Origin: Enterococcus sulfureus ATCC 49903
Lineage (GTDB): Bacteria; Bacillota; Bacilli; Lactobacillales; Enterococcaceae
Direction of reading: 5' to 3'
Assembly: GCF_000407605.1 (NCBI RefSeq)
Contig: NZ_ASWO01000005.1
Location: 434,001 to 498,000 of the forward strand
DNA length: 64,000 nucleotides
Shown here one piece after another: positions 1 through 8,474 of this stretch (positions within the stretch are counted from its first letter, which is position 1; every line of letters starts with the position of its first letter). Position numbers and translations under genes: made by a program. Below the pieces are notes generated by a model. The model saw only the letters and a list, made by a program, of their open reading frames with translations, did not search any database and was not told the origin of the DNA.

Positions 1-1
1 G

Positions 2-130
2 ACCGCTTCTTCACTTGTTTTATATCGCTTTGCGACATACGTTCTCCCTTTTTTATTAGGAGCAGGTTACGTGTTTTGGGATAAAAAACAAACGTTAACA
101 AAAGAATTTCAGACCATGCGAAATGAATAA
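2..130 (+). CDS. C-terminal end of a membrane protein (partial)
   Basis: The first bases of the window are an open frame of 42 codons that ends in TAA at 128-130; its start lies upstream of the window. The visible residues hold one hydrophobic stretch (RFATYVLPFLLGAGYVF) followed by a short charged tail (DKKQTLTKEFQTMRNE). An Arg followed by a Pro/Leu/Gly-rich last membrane helix is typical of the ends of flippase-like proteins of the lysylphosphatidylglycerol synthase transmembrane family (YbhN type), but the fragment is too short to be sure. A strong terminator follows directly, so this is the last gene of its transcript. Confidence 0.5.
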   Translation, partial: TASSLVLYRFATYVLPFLLGAGYVFWDKKQTLTKEFQTMRNE

Positions 131-132
131 TT

Positions 133-165
133 AAAAGCCCTCTATCGAGTTTGTAGAGGGCTTTT
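133..165 (+). terminator. Rho-independent terminator
   Basis: A 12-bp perfect stem (AAAAGCCCTCTA with TAGAGGGCTTTT) around a 9-nt loop ends in a T-run. It ends the partial membrane-protein gene just upstream. Confidence 0.9.
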
Positions 166-248
166 AAAAGTGAAAGCATTTCGTAAGACTAGGTTATGGT
201 TATTTTCTTAAGAAAATGTAAAATTGTAGAGAGAAGATCAGATACTCG

Positions 249-278
249 TTTGACCTTTACTGACCAATTTGATATAGT
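249..278 (+). promoter_or_regulatory. clpB promoter with overlapping CtsR operator
   Basis: The -35 box is TTGACC at 250-255 and the -10 box is TATAGT at 273-278, with a 17-nt spacer. The -35 lies inside a heptad repeat, TTTGACC (249-255), 3 nt, then ACTGACC (259-265). This matches the CtsR operator (reverse complement of GGTCAAA-N3-GGTCAAA) with two mismatches in the second half. Repressor on this site would block the -35 box, so clpB is predicted to belong to the CtsR heat-shock regulon. Confidence 0.8.
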
Positions 279-325
279 AAGCTTGTAAGAAAAAATGTAT
301 CGTAGACGATGGGAGGAATACATAT

Positions 326-2950
326 ATGGAAATTGAAAAAATGACCACAACCTTACAAAGTGCTTTAGCTGAAGCACAACAAATCGCGGTGACCCGTCAT
401 CATCAAGAAATTGACATCGCGCACCTTTGGAAGATTTTTTTACAACCAAATCATTTTGCACGTAACCTATATAAAGATGCGGGGCTTGATGTTGATTCAT
501 TCGAACGCGAAATCGACCGTGAATTAGATAAATTACCTGTCATTGAAGGCAGCCAAGTCGCTTATGGACAATCCATGAGTCAAAACTTATTTCATTTATT
601 TACAGAAGCCGATCATATCCGTGCTTCATTTGAAGATGAATACTTAGCAACTGAAGTCGTTGTACTTGCCTTGATGACGATGAAACATTACGCTTTGACG
701 AGCTATTTAACCAAACAAGGACTAACTCAAAAACAACTAAAAGAGTTGATTTTGACAATGCGAGGTGGAGAAAAAGTGACATCACAAAATCAAGAAGAAA
801 CCTATAAAGCACTAGAAAAATATGGTGTAGATTTAATTGAACAAGTAAAAAACGGAAAAATGGATCCCATTATCGGACGTGATGAAGAAATCCGTGACGT
901 GATCCGCATTTTATCACGTAAAACGAAAAACAATCCAGTTTTGATCGGAGAACCTGGTGTCGGAAAAACTGCGATCGTAGAAGGATTAGCACAACGGATC
1001 GTACGTAAAGATGTCCCAGAAAATTTAAAAAACAAAACGATTTTTTCATTAGATATGGGCGCACTAATTGCCGGAGCAAAATTTAGAGGCGAGTTTGAAG
1101 AGCGCTTAAAAGCAGTGTTACAAGAAGTGAAAAAGTCTGATGGACAAATCATTCTCTTTATCGATGAGATCCATACGATTGTTGGAGCAGGAAAAACTGA
1201 AGGCAGTATGGATGCAGGAAACTTGTTGAAACCAATGCTTGCGCGTGGTGAATTACACACAATTGGTGCGACGACATTAGATGAATACCGTCAATATATG
1301 GAAAAAGACAAAGCACTAGAACGTCGCTTCCAAAAAGTATTGGTCAAAGAGCCAACTGTTGAAGACACGATTTCGATTTTACGTGGCTTAAAAGAACGTT
1401 TTGAGATCCATCATGGTGTGAATATTCACGACAATGCGCTAGTTGCAGCAGCGACTTTATCTGATCGTTATATTACTGATCGTTTCTTACCAGATAAAGC
1501 CATTGATTTGGTCGATGAAGCGTGTGCTACAATTCGGGTAGAAATGAATTCAATGCCGACAGAATTAGACCAAGTGACACGCCGTTTGATGCAATTAGAA
1601 ATTGAAGAAGCAGCGTTGAAAAAAGAAAAAGATGATGCGTCTAAAAAACGATTGACGTCATTACAAGAAGAATTGGCGAATTTGCGTGAAGAAGCCAATA
1701 CGATGAAAATGCAATGGGAAACTGAAAAAGAAGAAGTGAATGCGATCTCGACAAAACGTGCCGAAATTGATCGTGCACGTCATGAATTAGAAGACGCTGA
1801 AAATAATTATGACCTAGAACGTGCAGCGGTCTTGCGTCATGGTACCATCCCACAATTAGAACAAGAATTAAAAGCGTTAGAAGCCAAAAACCAACAAGAG
1901 CTTTCTCGAATGGTTCAAGAATCTGTAACAGATAATGAAATCGCGACTGTCGTTGGACGAATGACCGGTATTCCAGTTACAAAACTTGTTGAAGGTGAAC
2001 GCGAAAAATTAATGAAGTTAAATGAAATTCTACATGTTCGGGTAATTGGACAAGATGAAGCTGTCGATGCCGTAAGCGATGCTGTGTTACGTTCACGTGC
2101 AGGCTTACAAGATCCAAACCGTCCACTAGGTTCATTCTTATTCTTAGGACCTACAGGGGTTGGGAAAACCGAGCTTGCCAAAGCTTTAGCTGAAAACTTA
2201 TTTGATTCTGAAGACCATATGGTACGAATCGATATGAGTGAATACATGGAAAAACATGCTGTCTCTCGTTTAGTTGGAGCCCCTCCAGGCTATGTTGGCT
2301 ATGAAGAAGGTGGACAACTGACAGAAGCTGTCCGACGTAACCCATATACAATCGTGCTACTAGATGAAATCGAAAAAGCACATCCAGATGTCTTTAATAT
2401 CTTATTGCAAGTATTAGACGATGGACGCCTAACAGATTCTAAAGGGCGCGTCGTTGATTTCAAAAATACCGTAATGATCATGACCAGTAATATCGGGTCT
2501 CAATTTTTACTAGATGGTGTAACGTCAGAAGGTGTTATTCCAGAAGATATCAAAGAACAAGTGCTTACGATGTTGCGCGGAAGCTTTAAACCTGAATTTT
2601 TAAATCGAATCGATGATACTATTTTATTTACTCCATTGAGTTTAGATAACGTAGTGGGTATCGTAGATAAATTAGTAGCGCAAGTCACAAAACGATTAGA
2701 ACACCAAGAAATCTACTTACATTTAAGTGAAGAGGCAAAACGCTGGATTGCAACGCAAGCGTATGAACCAGCTTATGGCGCACGACCATTGAAACGATTT
2801 ATTACCAAAGAAGTAGAGACACCACTAGCAAAAGAAATCATTTCAGGGCGTGTGACACCAAAAACAAACGTCACGATCGAATTATTAGAAGGACATTTAG
2901 TTTTTGAGAATACACCGATTGAAGATGAAGTAAAGCGTATCATCCAGTAA
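326..2950 (+). CDS. clpB: ATP-dependent disaggregase ClpB
   Basis: Hexameric Hsp100 ATPase that, with DnaK, pulls proteins out of aggregates in the cytoplasm. The 874-residue product has the standard layout: N-domain (about 1-145), first AAA+ module with Walker [10 protein letters not shown] at 208-216 and Walker B ILFIDEIH near 280, a long coiled-coil middle domain (about 410-520) that separates ClpB from ClpA/ClpC, and a second AAA+ module with Walker [10 protein letters not shown] at 608-616 and Walker [11 protein letters not shown] near 680. The length is normal. The ATG follows GGGAGG by 9 nt. It is monocistronic, with a CtsR-type promoter upstream and a converging toxin-antitoxin locus downstream. 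Family identity is certain; regulation by CtsR is inferred from the operator. Confidence 0.98.
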   Translation: MEIEKMTTTLQSALAEAQQIAVTRHHQEIDIAHLWKIFLQPNHFARNLYKDAGLDVDSFEREIDRELDKLPVIEGSQVAYGQSMSQNLFHLFTEADHIRASFEDEYLATEVVVLALMTMKHYALTSYLTKQGLTQKQLKELILTMRGGEKVTSQNQEETYKALEKYGVDLIEQVKNGKMDPIIGRDEEIRDVIRILSRKTKNNPVLIGEPGVGKTAIVEGLAQRIVRKDVPENLKNKTIFSLDMGALIAGAKFRGEFEERLKAVLQEVKKSDGQIILFIDEIHTIVGAGKTEGSMDAGNLLKPMLARGELHTIGATTLDEYRQYMEKDKALERRFQKVLVKEPTVEDTISILRGLKERFEIHHGVNIHDNALVAAATLSDRYITDRFLPDKAIDLVDEACATIRVEMNSMPTELDQVTRRLMQLEIEEAALKKEKDDASKKRLTSLQEELANLREEANTMKMQWETEKEEVNAISTKRAEIDRARHELEDAENNYDLERAAVLRHGTIPQLEQELKALEAKNQQELSRMVQESVTDNEIATVVGRMTGIPVTKLVEGEREKLMKLNEILHVRVIGQDEAVDAVSDAVLRSRAGLQDPNRPLGSFLFLGPTGVGKTELAKALAENLFDSEDHMVRIDMSEYMEKHAVSRLVGAPPGYVGYEEGGQLTEAVRRNPYTIVLLDEIEKAHPDVFNILLQVLDDGRLTDSKGRVVDFKNTVMIMTSNIGSQFLLDGVTSEGVIPEDIKEQVLTMLRGSFKPEFLNRIDDTILFTPLSLDNVVGIVDKLVAQVTKRLEHQEIYLHLSEEAKRWIATQAYEPAYGARPLKRFITKEVETPLAKEIISGRVTPKTNVTIELLEGHLVFENTPIEDEVKRIIQ

Positions 2951-2955
2951 AATAA

Positions 2956-2985
2956 TTGGTCTTCTGTCAAAAAGCATGATATACT
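2956..2985 (+). promoter_or_regulatory. Promoter of the fst antisense RNA (RNA II)
   Basis: TTGGTC at 2956-2961 and TATACT at 2980-2985 are separated by 18 nt. The site lies directly after the clpB stop and points at the terminator at 3024-3060, giving a transcript of about 70 nt. Confidence 0.65.
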
Positions 2986-2990
2986 AAATG

Positions 2991-3060
2991 TGCGAAATGA
3001 GATAAGCGTTCTATGAGTAACATAAAAGCCACCCCTATTGCGAGTAGGGGTGGCTTTTTT
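2991..3060 (+). ncRNA. Antisense antitoxin RNA (RNA II of a par/fst locus)
   Basis: Predicted short RNA starting just after the promoter at 2956-2985 and ending in a 14-bp GC-rich stem with a T-run. It carries two short sequences that occur again, in the same order and on the same strand, across the toxin gene: an 11-mer at 2996-3006 and 3181-3191, and a 10-mer at 3013-3022 and 3199-3208. The toxin mRNA is read from the other strand, so these repeats make RNA II complementary to the toxin start region. This is the DRa/DRb arrangement known from the pAD1 par locus, where RNA II has a similar size. No expression data are available. Confidence 0.7.
3024..3060. terminator. Bidirectional terminator shared by RNA II and the toxin mRNA
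   Basis: A stem of 14 bp (AAAAGCCACCCCTA with TAGGGGTGGCTTTT) with a 7-nt loop, flanked by A-runs and T-runs so that it can stop transcription from both sides. A shared terminator where the two RNAs converge is a known feature of par/fst loci. Confidence 0.85.
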
Positions 3061-3104
3061 TGCACCAGTTGCGATTCTGGCGTATGAGTTAGCCAAGCAA
3101 CTTG

Positions 3105-3200
3105 CTAGTTATCGTCTTTCTCGTCTAACCAATGAGAAACTAGTTGAATGACTAGCCCAACAAAAAGTGGTGCGATAACCAATGAGATAAGATCTTTCAT
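3105..3200 (-). CDS. fst: Fst-family type I toxin peptide
   Basis: A 31-residue peptide beginning MKDLISLVIAPLFVGLVIQL and ending in a charged tail (LDEKDDN). This is the classic Fst pattern: short basic N-terminus, one membrane helix with an invariant-looking Ala-Pro-x-Phe-Val-Gly core, then an acidic tail. In the pAD1 par system such a peptide inserts in the membrane and kills plasmid-free cells unless an antisense RNA blocks translation. Here the ATG is preceded by a G-run (3209-3213) 8 nt upstream that lies within the palindrome CCCCAATTGGGG (3210-3221), so the ribosome site is probably sequestered. The antisense RNA converges from the clpB side. It lies between clpB and a tyrosine recombinase. 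The membrane action is inferred from the family. Confidence 0.85.
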   Translation of the reverse strand: MKDLISLVIAPLFVGLVIQLVSHWLDEKDDN

Positions 3201-3209
3201 GAGTAACAC

Positions 3210-3268
3210 CCCCAATTGGGGCAAGCTGCCATTTATGAGTATAACATAGAAACGATGTAGGAAATCAA
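3210..3268 (-). promoter_or_regulatory. Promoter and 5' hairpin of the fst toxin mRNA
   Basis: Minus-strand TATACT (3238-3243) is preceded by TTGATT (3263-3268) at a 19-nt spacing. The 5' untranslated region then folds CCCCAATTGGGG (3210-3221) over the G-run that would serve as ribosome-binding site. A stem that hides the fst ribosome site is known from pAD1 RNA I. Confidence 0.55.
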
Positions 3269-3816
3269 CCGAGCTTAAATCCTTTCAAGGAATCAATGAT
3301 CTCATCATCTGTGATCCCAATATAGCGCTTGGTGATTTCTTGAGAGCTATGATTAAAGATCATCATTAATGTGGCGATATCGTGTGTTTTTTTGTAAAAG
3401 TGGTAACCGAATGTTTTACGTAATGTATGTGTTCCAATATCATCGCGACCTAATTTTTCTGCGATCTCGCTATACAATTGATAGACCCGTTTTTCACTCA
3501 GATGTCGTCCTTGTTGACGGCTAGGAAATAACCAATCTTCTGCTGCCATTTCTTTAGTGTATTCTTCAAATTCATCGCGTAAACTTTCAATAAAGATCGC
3601 TTTTTTCTTTCCTGTCTTTTTTTCAATAATTGCAGGTTTTTTGACGTGGCGAATATCTCCGACTTTTAAAGATACGATATCGGATATTCTTAGGCCATTG
3701 TTAATCCCAAATAAAAATAAAAAGACATCTCGTTTTGCATTTGGGGTTCTTCGTAACCAAAATTGAAAATCTTGAATCTCTTCAGCAGATCGTAGCGGCT
3801 CTACTTTATATTTCAT
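3265..3816 (-). CDS. Small tyrosine recombinase (catalytic domain only)
   Basis: A 183-residue tyrosine-type site-specific recombinase. Catalytic residues are in order: Arg43 (GLRISDI), Lys in the KKTGKKK turn near 70, His130-x-x-Arg133 (HTLRKT), His156 (FNHSS) and Tyr165 (KRYIGI). Typical XerC/XerD or phage integrases have about 300 residues; this one lacks the N-terminal core-binding domain and starts almost at the catalytic domain, so its DNA target and partners are unclear. It has its own promoter (TTGAGA-17-TATAAT at 3861-3889) and a GAGGAG ribosome site. No att repeats or phage genes are seen nearby. Stand-alone short integrases of this kind are seen in lactic acid bacteria; the substrate is not known to me. 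Confidence 0.8.
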   Translation of the reverse strand: MKYKVEPLRSAEEIQDFQFWLRRTPNAKRDVFLFLFGINNGLRISDIVSLKVGDIRHVKKPAIIEKKTGKKKAIFIESLRDEFEEYTKEMAAEDWLFPSRQQGRHLSEKRVYQLYSEIAEKLGRDDIGTHTLRKTFGYHFYKKTHDIATLMMIFNHSSQEITKRYIGITDDEIIDSLKGFKLG

Positions 3817-3860
3817 AAAATTGTCTCCTCTAGCTAGAATATTCTGACATATCTTTTTTT

Positions 3861-3889
3861 ATTATATAGCAAAAAAATAACTATCTCAA
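3861..3889 (-). promoter_or_regulatory. Promoter of the tyrosine recombinase gene
   Basis: On the minus strand TTGAGA (3884-3889), a 17-nt spacer and TATAAT (3861-3866) lie about 45 nt upstream of the ATG. Confidence 0.75.
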
Positions 3890-4037
3890 GTTTAGGTATC
3901 TTAGAAACGTAGGAAAAAAAGGGTGTTGAGTTCGTAATTTTATCTAAAATAGCGATGTCAGAATACTCAAACAGCTTAGCGTCAGAGCACTCGTTTGTAT
4001 ATTACGATGTAGAACAAGCTTATTTAGACTAAAAATA

Positions 4038-4064
4038 AAAAGACAACGAAATTCGTTGTCTTTT
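4038..4064. terminator. Terminator downstream of the acetyltransferase gene
   Basis: AAAAGACAACG and CGTTGTCTTTT form an 11-bp stem with a 5-nt loop. It overlaps the stop codon of the minus-strand acetyltransferase gene and is symmetrical enough to act in both directions. Confidence 0.8.
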
Positions 4065-5283
4065 AAAAGTAGTCCCCAAAATACGCTTCCATGTCTGGAA
4101 TAATCCGTTCTAAAGTTAAGAGCGTTTCTTGTGTGGTATGCAAGCGTTCGATACGCGATAAATAAGCCGCTCGCCGATAGTTCATCATTAAGCAAGTTAA
4201 TGTTTGGATGTCTAAAGTTACTGCATCGCCGATTGGTTCGTTTCCAATGATCACACGCTGTTCAGTTGCGTTATAGGTCAAGCTAAAAATACCGGTGTTC
4301 CATTTTGCGACAGGGTCTGTTACGACAAAGTGAAACGGTCGATCAAACGACTTAAATGGATACCGTGCTAAAAATTGAGTAACATCTACAATTCGTGCCA
4401 TATAATACGGCTCGATCGTCTCTTTGATTTGACCGTCTTCTAACAAGAAGGCTAACGGTTCATTCTTATAAATATTGCCTTTGACCCAATAGACCATTGA
4501 AAAATGTGCGCTAATAAAATTCCATAATCCGTTGCGTGCTTCTTGAGTTAGATAAAACATTTCACGAATATGAAAGACTTCTTCTGCAACCCAATAAAAC
4601 AGGACGCCTTGAGGGTTTTGATGTTCGTCGTAATAAATCGCAGCTGTGCGTTCTTCTTCATTTTCATAACGCCAATATTCTTCCCAGTTAAATGGCGTTC
4701 GTTGTAACGCACCGTGATTGACTTTAGAAAATTGATCGTAGACCGTAAAGACATCCGGGTGATCGACTTCTTGACGTTCAACGTAACCTGGTACTGTGAC
4801 AGTTTTAGGTAATTGTGTATCACGAATCGAAAATGTTAATTTATCGGACATGATTTCCCAACCTTTACGACGATAATAAGGGATATTATACGGGTAGAGA
4901 TAAGAAATCCATTGCCCGTCTTGGCGCATTTGGTTTAACGCGCGTTCGACGAGTGCTTGCATCAATCCGTGACCTGCATATTCAGGATACGTTCCGACTC
5001 CAGTCACACCGCCCATTTGGTACATCGTGCCATGAATGTTCACCGTACACGGATAGATCGCGATCTGTGAAATCAATTTTTCTTTATGAAACCAACCAAA
5101 AACTTTCGAGACTTCTAAAATTGGTTTTTTCGATTTGATCATGTCTCGTTTGCTATCAAATCCACTTTCTTCAATATCTGCTTCGGTAATTTGGAACACA
5201 TAACTGAGTAACTCATTAAATTGATCCACATCTGTTTCTTCGACATTGCGTATTTCAAACGCTTGATTCGAGTCGATATCCAT
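4063..5283 (-). CDS. Eis-like GNAT N-acetyltransferase
   Basis: A 406-residue cytoplasmic acetyltransferase of the Eis type: two GNAT folds followed by a C-terminal sterol-carrier-like domain. The N-terminal GNAT shows acetyl-CoA motif A as GVTGVGTYPEYAGHGLMQAL, followed by the aromatic SYLYPYNIPYYRRKGWEI segment typical of Eis proteins. The length agrees with the family (about 400). Mycobacterial Eis acetylates lysines and aminoglycosides; Firmicutes members have mostly unknown substrates, so no resistance role is claimed. The ATG has GGAGGA just upstream. It is monocistronic, with its own terminator, and is divergent from lepA. Confidence 0.88.
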   Translation of the reverse strand: MDIDSNQAFEIRNVEETDVDQFNELLSYVFQITEADIEESGFDSKRDMIKSKKPILEVSKVFGWFHKEKLISQIAIYPCTVNIHGTMYQMGGVTGVGTYPEYAGHGLMQALVERALNQMRQDGQWISYLYPYNIPYYRRKGWEIMSDKLTFSIRDTQLPKTVTVPGYVERQEVDHPDVFTVYDQFSKVNHGALQRTPFNWEEYWRYENEEERTAAIYYDEHQNPQGVLFYWVAEEVFHIREMFYLTQEARNGLWNFISAHFSMVYWVKGNIYKNEPLAFLLEDGQIKETIEPYYMARIVDVTQFLARYPFKSFDRPFHFVVTDPVAKWNTGIFSLTYNATEQRVIIGNEPIGDAVTLDIQTLTCLMMNYRRAAYLSRIERLHTTQETLLTLERIIPDMEAYFGDYF

Positions 5284-5388
5284 ATTTTCTCCTCCAATTG
5301 TTCGTTTTCCTACAAGCAGTATACCAAAGAATAAAAAGTTTGTTTAGTCCGAGTAGATAAAACACTTTTATTCTGTAGCATGCGTTGG

Positions 5389-5394
5389 TATAAT
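5389..5394 (+). promoter_or_regulatory. -10 box upstream of lepA
   Basis: A perfect TATAAT lies 35 nt before the lepA start; no good -35 box is visible at 16-18 nt. Confidence 0.5.
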
Positions 5395-5428
5395 AAGAAA
5401 AGTTGATTAAAGAAATGAAGGAGTAACT

Positions 5429-7267
5429 ATGCATACAATAGAAGAAATGAAACAGCGCCAAGAGATGATCCGAAATTTTTCGATCATTGCGCATATTGAT
5501 CACGGCAAGTCGACCTTAGCCGATCGAATCTTAGAAAAAACCAATACAGTTTCTTCACGCGAAATGCAAGCACAATTACTAGATTCAATGGATCTAGAGC
5601 GTGAGCGTGGAATTACGATCAAATTAAATGCAGTTGAATTAAACTATACCGCTAAAGATGGAAAAACATATATTTTCCACTTAATCGATACTCCTGGACA
5701 CGTCGATTTTACTTACGAAGTCTCTCGTAGTTTAGCTGCGTGTGAAGGAGCTGTTTTAGTTGTCGATGCTGCTCAAGGGATCGAAGCGCAAACGTTAGCC
5801 AATGTGTACTTAGCGTTAGATAATGATTTAGAAATTCTACCGGTCATTAATAAAATTGACTTACCGGCAGCCGATCCTGAACGCGTACGTACTGAAATCG
5901 AAGACGTAATCGGAATCGATGCTAGTGAAGCTGTTTTAGCCAGTGCAAAAGCCGGAATCGGGATCGAAGATATCTTAGAGCAAGTTGTAGAACTTGTTCC
6001 TGCCCCTCAAGGCGATATCGAAGCACCATTAAAAGCATTGATCTTTGATTCAATTTATGACGCTTATCGTGGGGTCGTATTAAATATTCGCGTAATGGAT
6101 GGTGTCGTAAAACCTGGAGATAAGATCCAAATGATGAGTAATGGAAAAACTTTTGAAGTGACTGAAGTAGGGATCTTCTCACCTAAAACCATCAAACGTG
6201 ATTACTTAATGGTCGGAGACGTGGGCTACATCACAGCAGCAATCAAGACGGTTCAAGATACGCGTGTCGGGGATACAGTGACGTTAGCTAATAATCCAGC
6301 TACTGAAGCTTTAGAAGGGTATCGTCAGATGAATCCAATGGTCTATTGTGGATTATATCCAATCGATACGTCTCGTTACAATGATCTACGTGAAGCGTTA
6401 GAAAAATTACAATTGAATGATGCTGCCTTGCAGTTTGAACCTGAAACTTCACAAGCGTTAGGATTTGGGTTCCGTTGCGGTTTCTTAGGTCTATTGCACA
6501 TGGATGTTATCCAAGAGCGTTTAGAACGAGAATTTAATTTAGAGTTAATCACTACAGCACCTTCTGTAATCTATCATGTCAATAAAACAGATGGAACGCA
6601 GATGACAGTTGATAATCCAGCTGATTTTCCAGAGCCCGTGACCATTGACAATGTTGAAGAACCTTACGTAAAAGCCACGATTATGGTCCCAAACGACTAT
6701 GTAGGCGCTGTTATGGAGTTGTCTCAACGAAAACGTGGTGATTTTGTAACGATGGATTATTTAGATGATTACCGTGTGAATGTGGTATATGAGATTCCAT
6801 TATCAGAAATCGTATTTGATTTCTTTGATAAACTAAAATCAAGTACCAAAGGATATGCCTCACTTGATTATGAAATGTCAGGCTATCGTCCAAGTCGTTT
6901 AGTGAAAATGGATATTTTGTTAAATGCCGAGAAAGTAGATGCTTTAGGCTTTATCGTCCATCGTGATTTCGCATTTGAACGCGGAAAAGCAATTGTTGAG
7001 AAATTGAAAAAATTAATTCCTCGCCAACAATTTGAAGTACCGATCCAAGCGGCAATTGGTCAAAAAATCGTTGCCCGTTCCGATATCAAAGCTTTACGTA
7101 AAAACGTATTGGCCAAATGTTACGGTGGAGATGTATCACGTAAGCGTAAATTACTGGAAAAACAAAAAGAAGGTAAGAAACGTATGAAACAAATCGGATC
7201 TGTTGAAGTACCACAAGAAGCCTTCATGGCCGTCTTGAAAATGGACGATGACGAACCAAAAAAATAA
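5429..7267 (+). CDS. lepA: Elongation factor 4 (LepA)
   Basis: Ribosome-dependent GTPase that back-translocates or remodels stalled ribosomes. The 612-residue protein has G1 AHIDHGKST at 21-29, the switch region [10 protein letters not shown]3 DTPGH and G4 NKID, followed by EF-G-like domains II, III and V and the LepA-specific C-terminal domain with the basic end region ([18 protein letters not shown]). The length is normal. The ATG follows AAGGAG; the next Met (codon 7) has no ribosome site. It is monocistronic, with a strong terminator at 7275-7309. Confidence 0.98.
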   Translation: MHTIEEMKQRQEMIRNFSIIAHIDHGKSTLADRILEKTNTVSSREMQAQLLDSMDLERERGITIKLNAVELNYTAKDGKTYIFHLIDTPGHVDFTYEVSRSLAACEGAVLVVDAAQGIEAQTLANVYLALDNDLEILPVINKIDLPAADPERVRTEIEDVIGIDASEAVLASAKAGIGIEDILEQVVELVPAPQGDIEAPLKALIFDSIYDAYRGVVLNIRVMDGVVKPGDKIQMMSNGKTFEVTEVGIFSPKTIKRDYLMVGDVGYITAAIKTVQDTRVGDTVTLANNPATEALEGYRQMNPMVYCGLYPIDTSRYNDLREALEKLQLNDAALQFEPETSQALGFGFRCGFLGLLHMDVIQERLEREFNLELITTAPSVIYHVNKTDGTQMTVDNPADFPEPVTIDNVEEPYVKATIMVPNDYVGAVMELSQRKRGDFVTMDYLDDYRVNVVYEIPLSEIVFDFFDKLKSSTKGYASLDYEMSGYRPSRLVKMDILLNAEKVDALGFIVHRDFAFERGKAIVEKLKKLIPRQQFEVPIQAAIGQKIVARSDIKALRKNVLAKCYGGDVSRKRKLLEKQKEGKKRMKQIGSVEVPQEAFMAVLKMDDDEPKK

Positions 7268-7274
7268 ATAACTA

Positions 7275-7309
7275 AAAAAGACGAATCTTATTAAAAGATT
7301 CGTCTTTTT
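7275..7309 (+). terminator. Terminator of lepA
   Basis: A 15-bp stem (AAAAAGACGAATCTT with AAGATTCGTCTTTTT) with a 5-nt loop, 8 nt after the lepA stop. Confidence 0.9.
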
Positions 7310-7410
7310 ATAACATTTTTCATACATATTATTCTCTATAAAAAAGAGACTAAGTATAGAAAAAGTAGCAGTGTTTTTCTTGTTTTTAATCAATATAGTA
7401 TATTTATACA

Positions 7411-7446
7411 CAAAAAAGCACCTAAGCAGGGCGGTGCTTAGGTGCT
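7411..7446 (-). terminator. Minus-strand terminator in the 7.4-kb structured locus
   Basis: AGCACCTAAGCA (7417-7428) pairs with TGCTTAGGTGCT (7435-7446); on the minus strand the stem is followed by six T. It implies a minus-strand RNA that runs across the 17-codon frame. On the plus strand it would be a 5' cap-like hairpin. Confidence 0.65.
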
Positions 7447-7499
7447 ACGACAAATCGGCAATAAACCTGTATCTCATTGTAATAAAAGGGAGATGTGCA

Positions 7500-7553
7500 A
7501 TGTTTTTGATGAGTGTACCGATTTGTCCATTGGCTTACTTACCAACAAGTTGA
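7500..7553 (+). CDS. Possible 17-residue peptide, function unknown
   Basis: The frame MFLMSVPICPLAYLPTS begins at an ATG preceded by AAAGGGAG with 7 nt spacing. The ribosome site can be hidden by a local hairpin (ATCTC at 7471-7475 with GAGAT at 7490-7494), and the coding start is inside a longer 10-bp stem (7449-7458 with 7518-7527). A tiny hydrophobic peptide on a structured RNA with an antisense RNA from the other strand resembles a type I toxin-antitoxin locus, but I do not recognise the peptide. It could also be a regulatory leader, or chance. Confidence 0.35.
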   Translation: MFLMSVPICPLAYLPTS

Positions 7554-7685
7554 TTGTACACCACTTCACGAATAATAGATATCAGAACACTAGTGATAAT
7601 TGAAAAGAAATAAAATAACTGAACAAATCAGATGAAAGTGTGTGAAAAAAAGCAAAAATAGCCAGTAACGGTTTTATTTTGACTA

Positions 7686-7694
7686 TGGTATACT
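7686..7694 (+). promoter_or_regulatory. Extended -10 promoter before the small-gene operon
   Basis: TGGTATACT is an extended -10 box (TGnTATACT) 28 nt before the ATG at 7722; the -35 is poor, as often seen with extended -10 promoters. Confidence 0.55.
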
Positions 7695-7721
7695 AAAGAA
7701 AAAAGAGTGTGAGGTGCAAAT

Positions 7722-8012
7722 ATGACCACCAATAAATATGTATATCCTCATCCGATCAATCTGTATATTATTAGTTACCTCGACATGCCTGTTGATCAGT
7801 TTTGTGCATTATATGGGTTTATCCAATCGACAGTAGCTACTTGGGTTTCGCGTGATCGTAAAGTCGAGACGTTACCTGCCTCATTTATCTACGCGTTGTC
7901 ACTTGCTTCTAGTCGTGATATGAGCTTTGTATATGAAAAATTACTTGATTATCAAGAGACATATCTTAAAGAATTGGAACAGGGACAGAAAATAAAAAAA
8001 GAAATTGAGTAA
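7722..8012 (+). CDS. Small protein of unknown function, HTH-like
   Basis: A 96-residue protein. The segment DMPVDQFCALYGFIQSTVATWVSRDRKVETLP reads like a helix-turn-helix (phage-like repressor fold: a short helix, a turn with Gly, then STVATWVSR as recognition helix). The C-terminal third is a charged coil (EKLLDYQETYLKELEQGQKIKKEIE). A DNA-binding role is therefore possible but unproven. GAGGTG precedes the ATG. It is first of three small genes (7722-8474) ending at one terminator, with gaps of 24 and 69 nt. Confidence 0.7.
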   Translation: MTTNKYVYPHPINLYIISYLDMPVDQFCALYGFIQSTVATWVSRDRKVETLPASFIYALSLASSRDMSFVYEKLLDYQETYLKELEQGQKIKKEIE

Positions 8013-8036
8013 GCAAGGAAAAGGAGGAAACACGCC

Positions 8037-8219
8037 GTGCGTGATTTTGAACAAGAATTGGAAGAATTAAGTGCTGGAACGCGTACTACGCTTGAGGTCA
8101 AACGTGATGAATTCCTGGTCTTTCGAGAGATTTGGGTGAAGCGAGAAGACCGTGAAGCCATTGTCGGAGAAGCACATCAAAATGGTTCAGTGACGTACCG
8201 TTATCTACCAAAAGTGTAA
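8037..8219 (+). CDS. Small protein of unknown function
   Basis: A 60-residue charged protein. The start is a GTG placed 9 nt after a near-perfect AAGGAGG (8021-8027), which decides the start since no ATG is present. It begins with an acidic helix (RDFEQELEELSAGTRTTLEVKRDEF) and ends with a short beta-like segment (NGSVTYRYLPKV). No known family is recognised. It is in the small-gene operon after the HTH-like gene. Confidence 0.65.
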   Translation: MRDFEQELEELSAGTRTTLEVKRDEFLVFREIWVKREDREAIVGEAHQNGSVTYRYLPKV

Positions 8220-8288
8220 GTCACTACCAAATTCTTTGCCCAAATCGTCCATTCAAGATACAATAAGGAAAAGAAAGGACTGATTGTA

Positions 8289-8474
8289 ATGGGAAAATTT
8301 TTTAGAAATACGAAAACAGGGAAAGTTCTCTCTGAAGATGAGTACAAAGATCAGCTTTTAACGAATGCACAAGCCAATGCCTATGATATGGGTATGACAG
8401 GAATGGATATTTTAGACGATGTTGTTCCAGGAAGTACTATGGATGAATACGAAGAATATTTTGAAGAAGAGTAA
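8289..8474 (+). CDS. Small acidic protein of unknown function
   Basis: A 61-residue protein starting MGKFFRNTKTGKVLSEDEYK, which looks like a short beta hairpin, and ending in a very acidic tail (MDEYEEYFEEE). The ribosome site is AAAGGA. It is the last gene before the terminator at 8473-8500. No family is recognised. Confidence 0.65.
   Translation: MGKFFRNTKTGKVLSEDEYKDQLLTNAQANAYDMGMTGMDILDDVVPGSTMDEYEEYFEEE

Larger units (their letters stand above)
7310..7721. other. Gap with a structured RNA locus
   Basis: Between the lepA terminator and the next clear gene the sequence is not empty. A 12-bp perfect stem lies at 7417-7446, with six T in a row after it when read on the minus strand. A 10-bp long-range inverted repeat joins GACAAATCGG (7449-7458) to CCGATTTGTC (7518-7527). 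A 17-codon frame with a good ribosome site lies at 7500-7553. The last 150 bases are AT-rich and hold only the extended -10 promoter of the gene at 7722. Confidence 0.6.

Noticed and set aside
4063-5283. An aminoglycoside-resistance gene, because the product resembles Eis
   Set aside because: Family similarity alone does not show the substrate; most Firmicutes homologues have no known resistance role.
7371-7499. A longer plus-strand frame leading into the 17-residue peptide
   Set aside because: It starts without a ribosome site and runs through the 12-bp hairpin; the internal ATG at 7500 has a good site.
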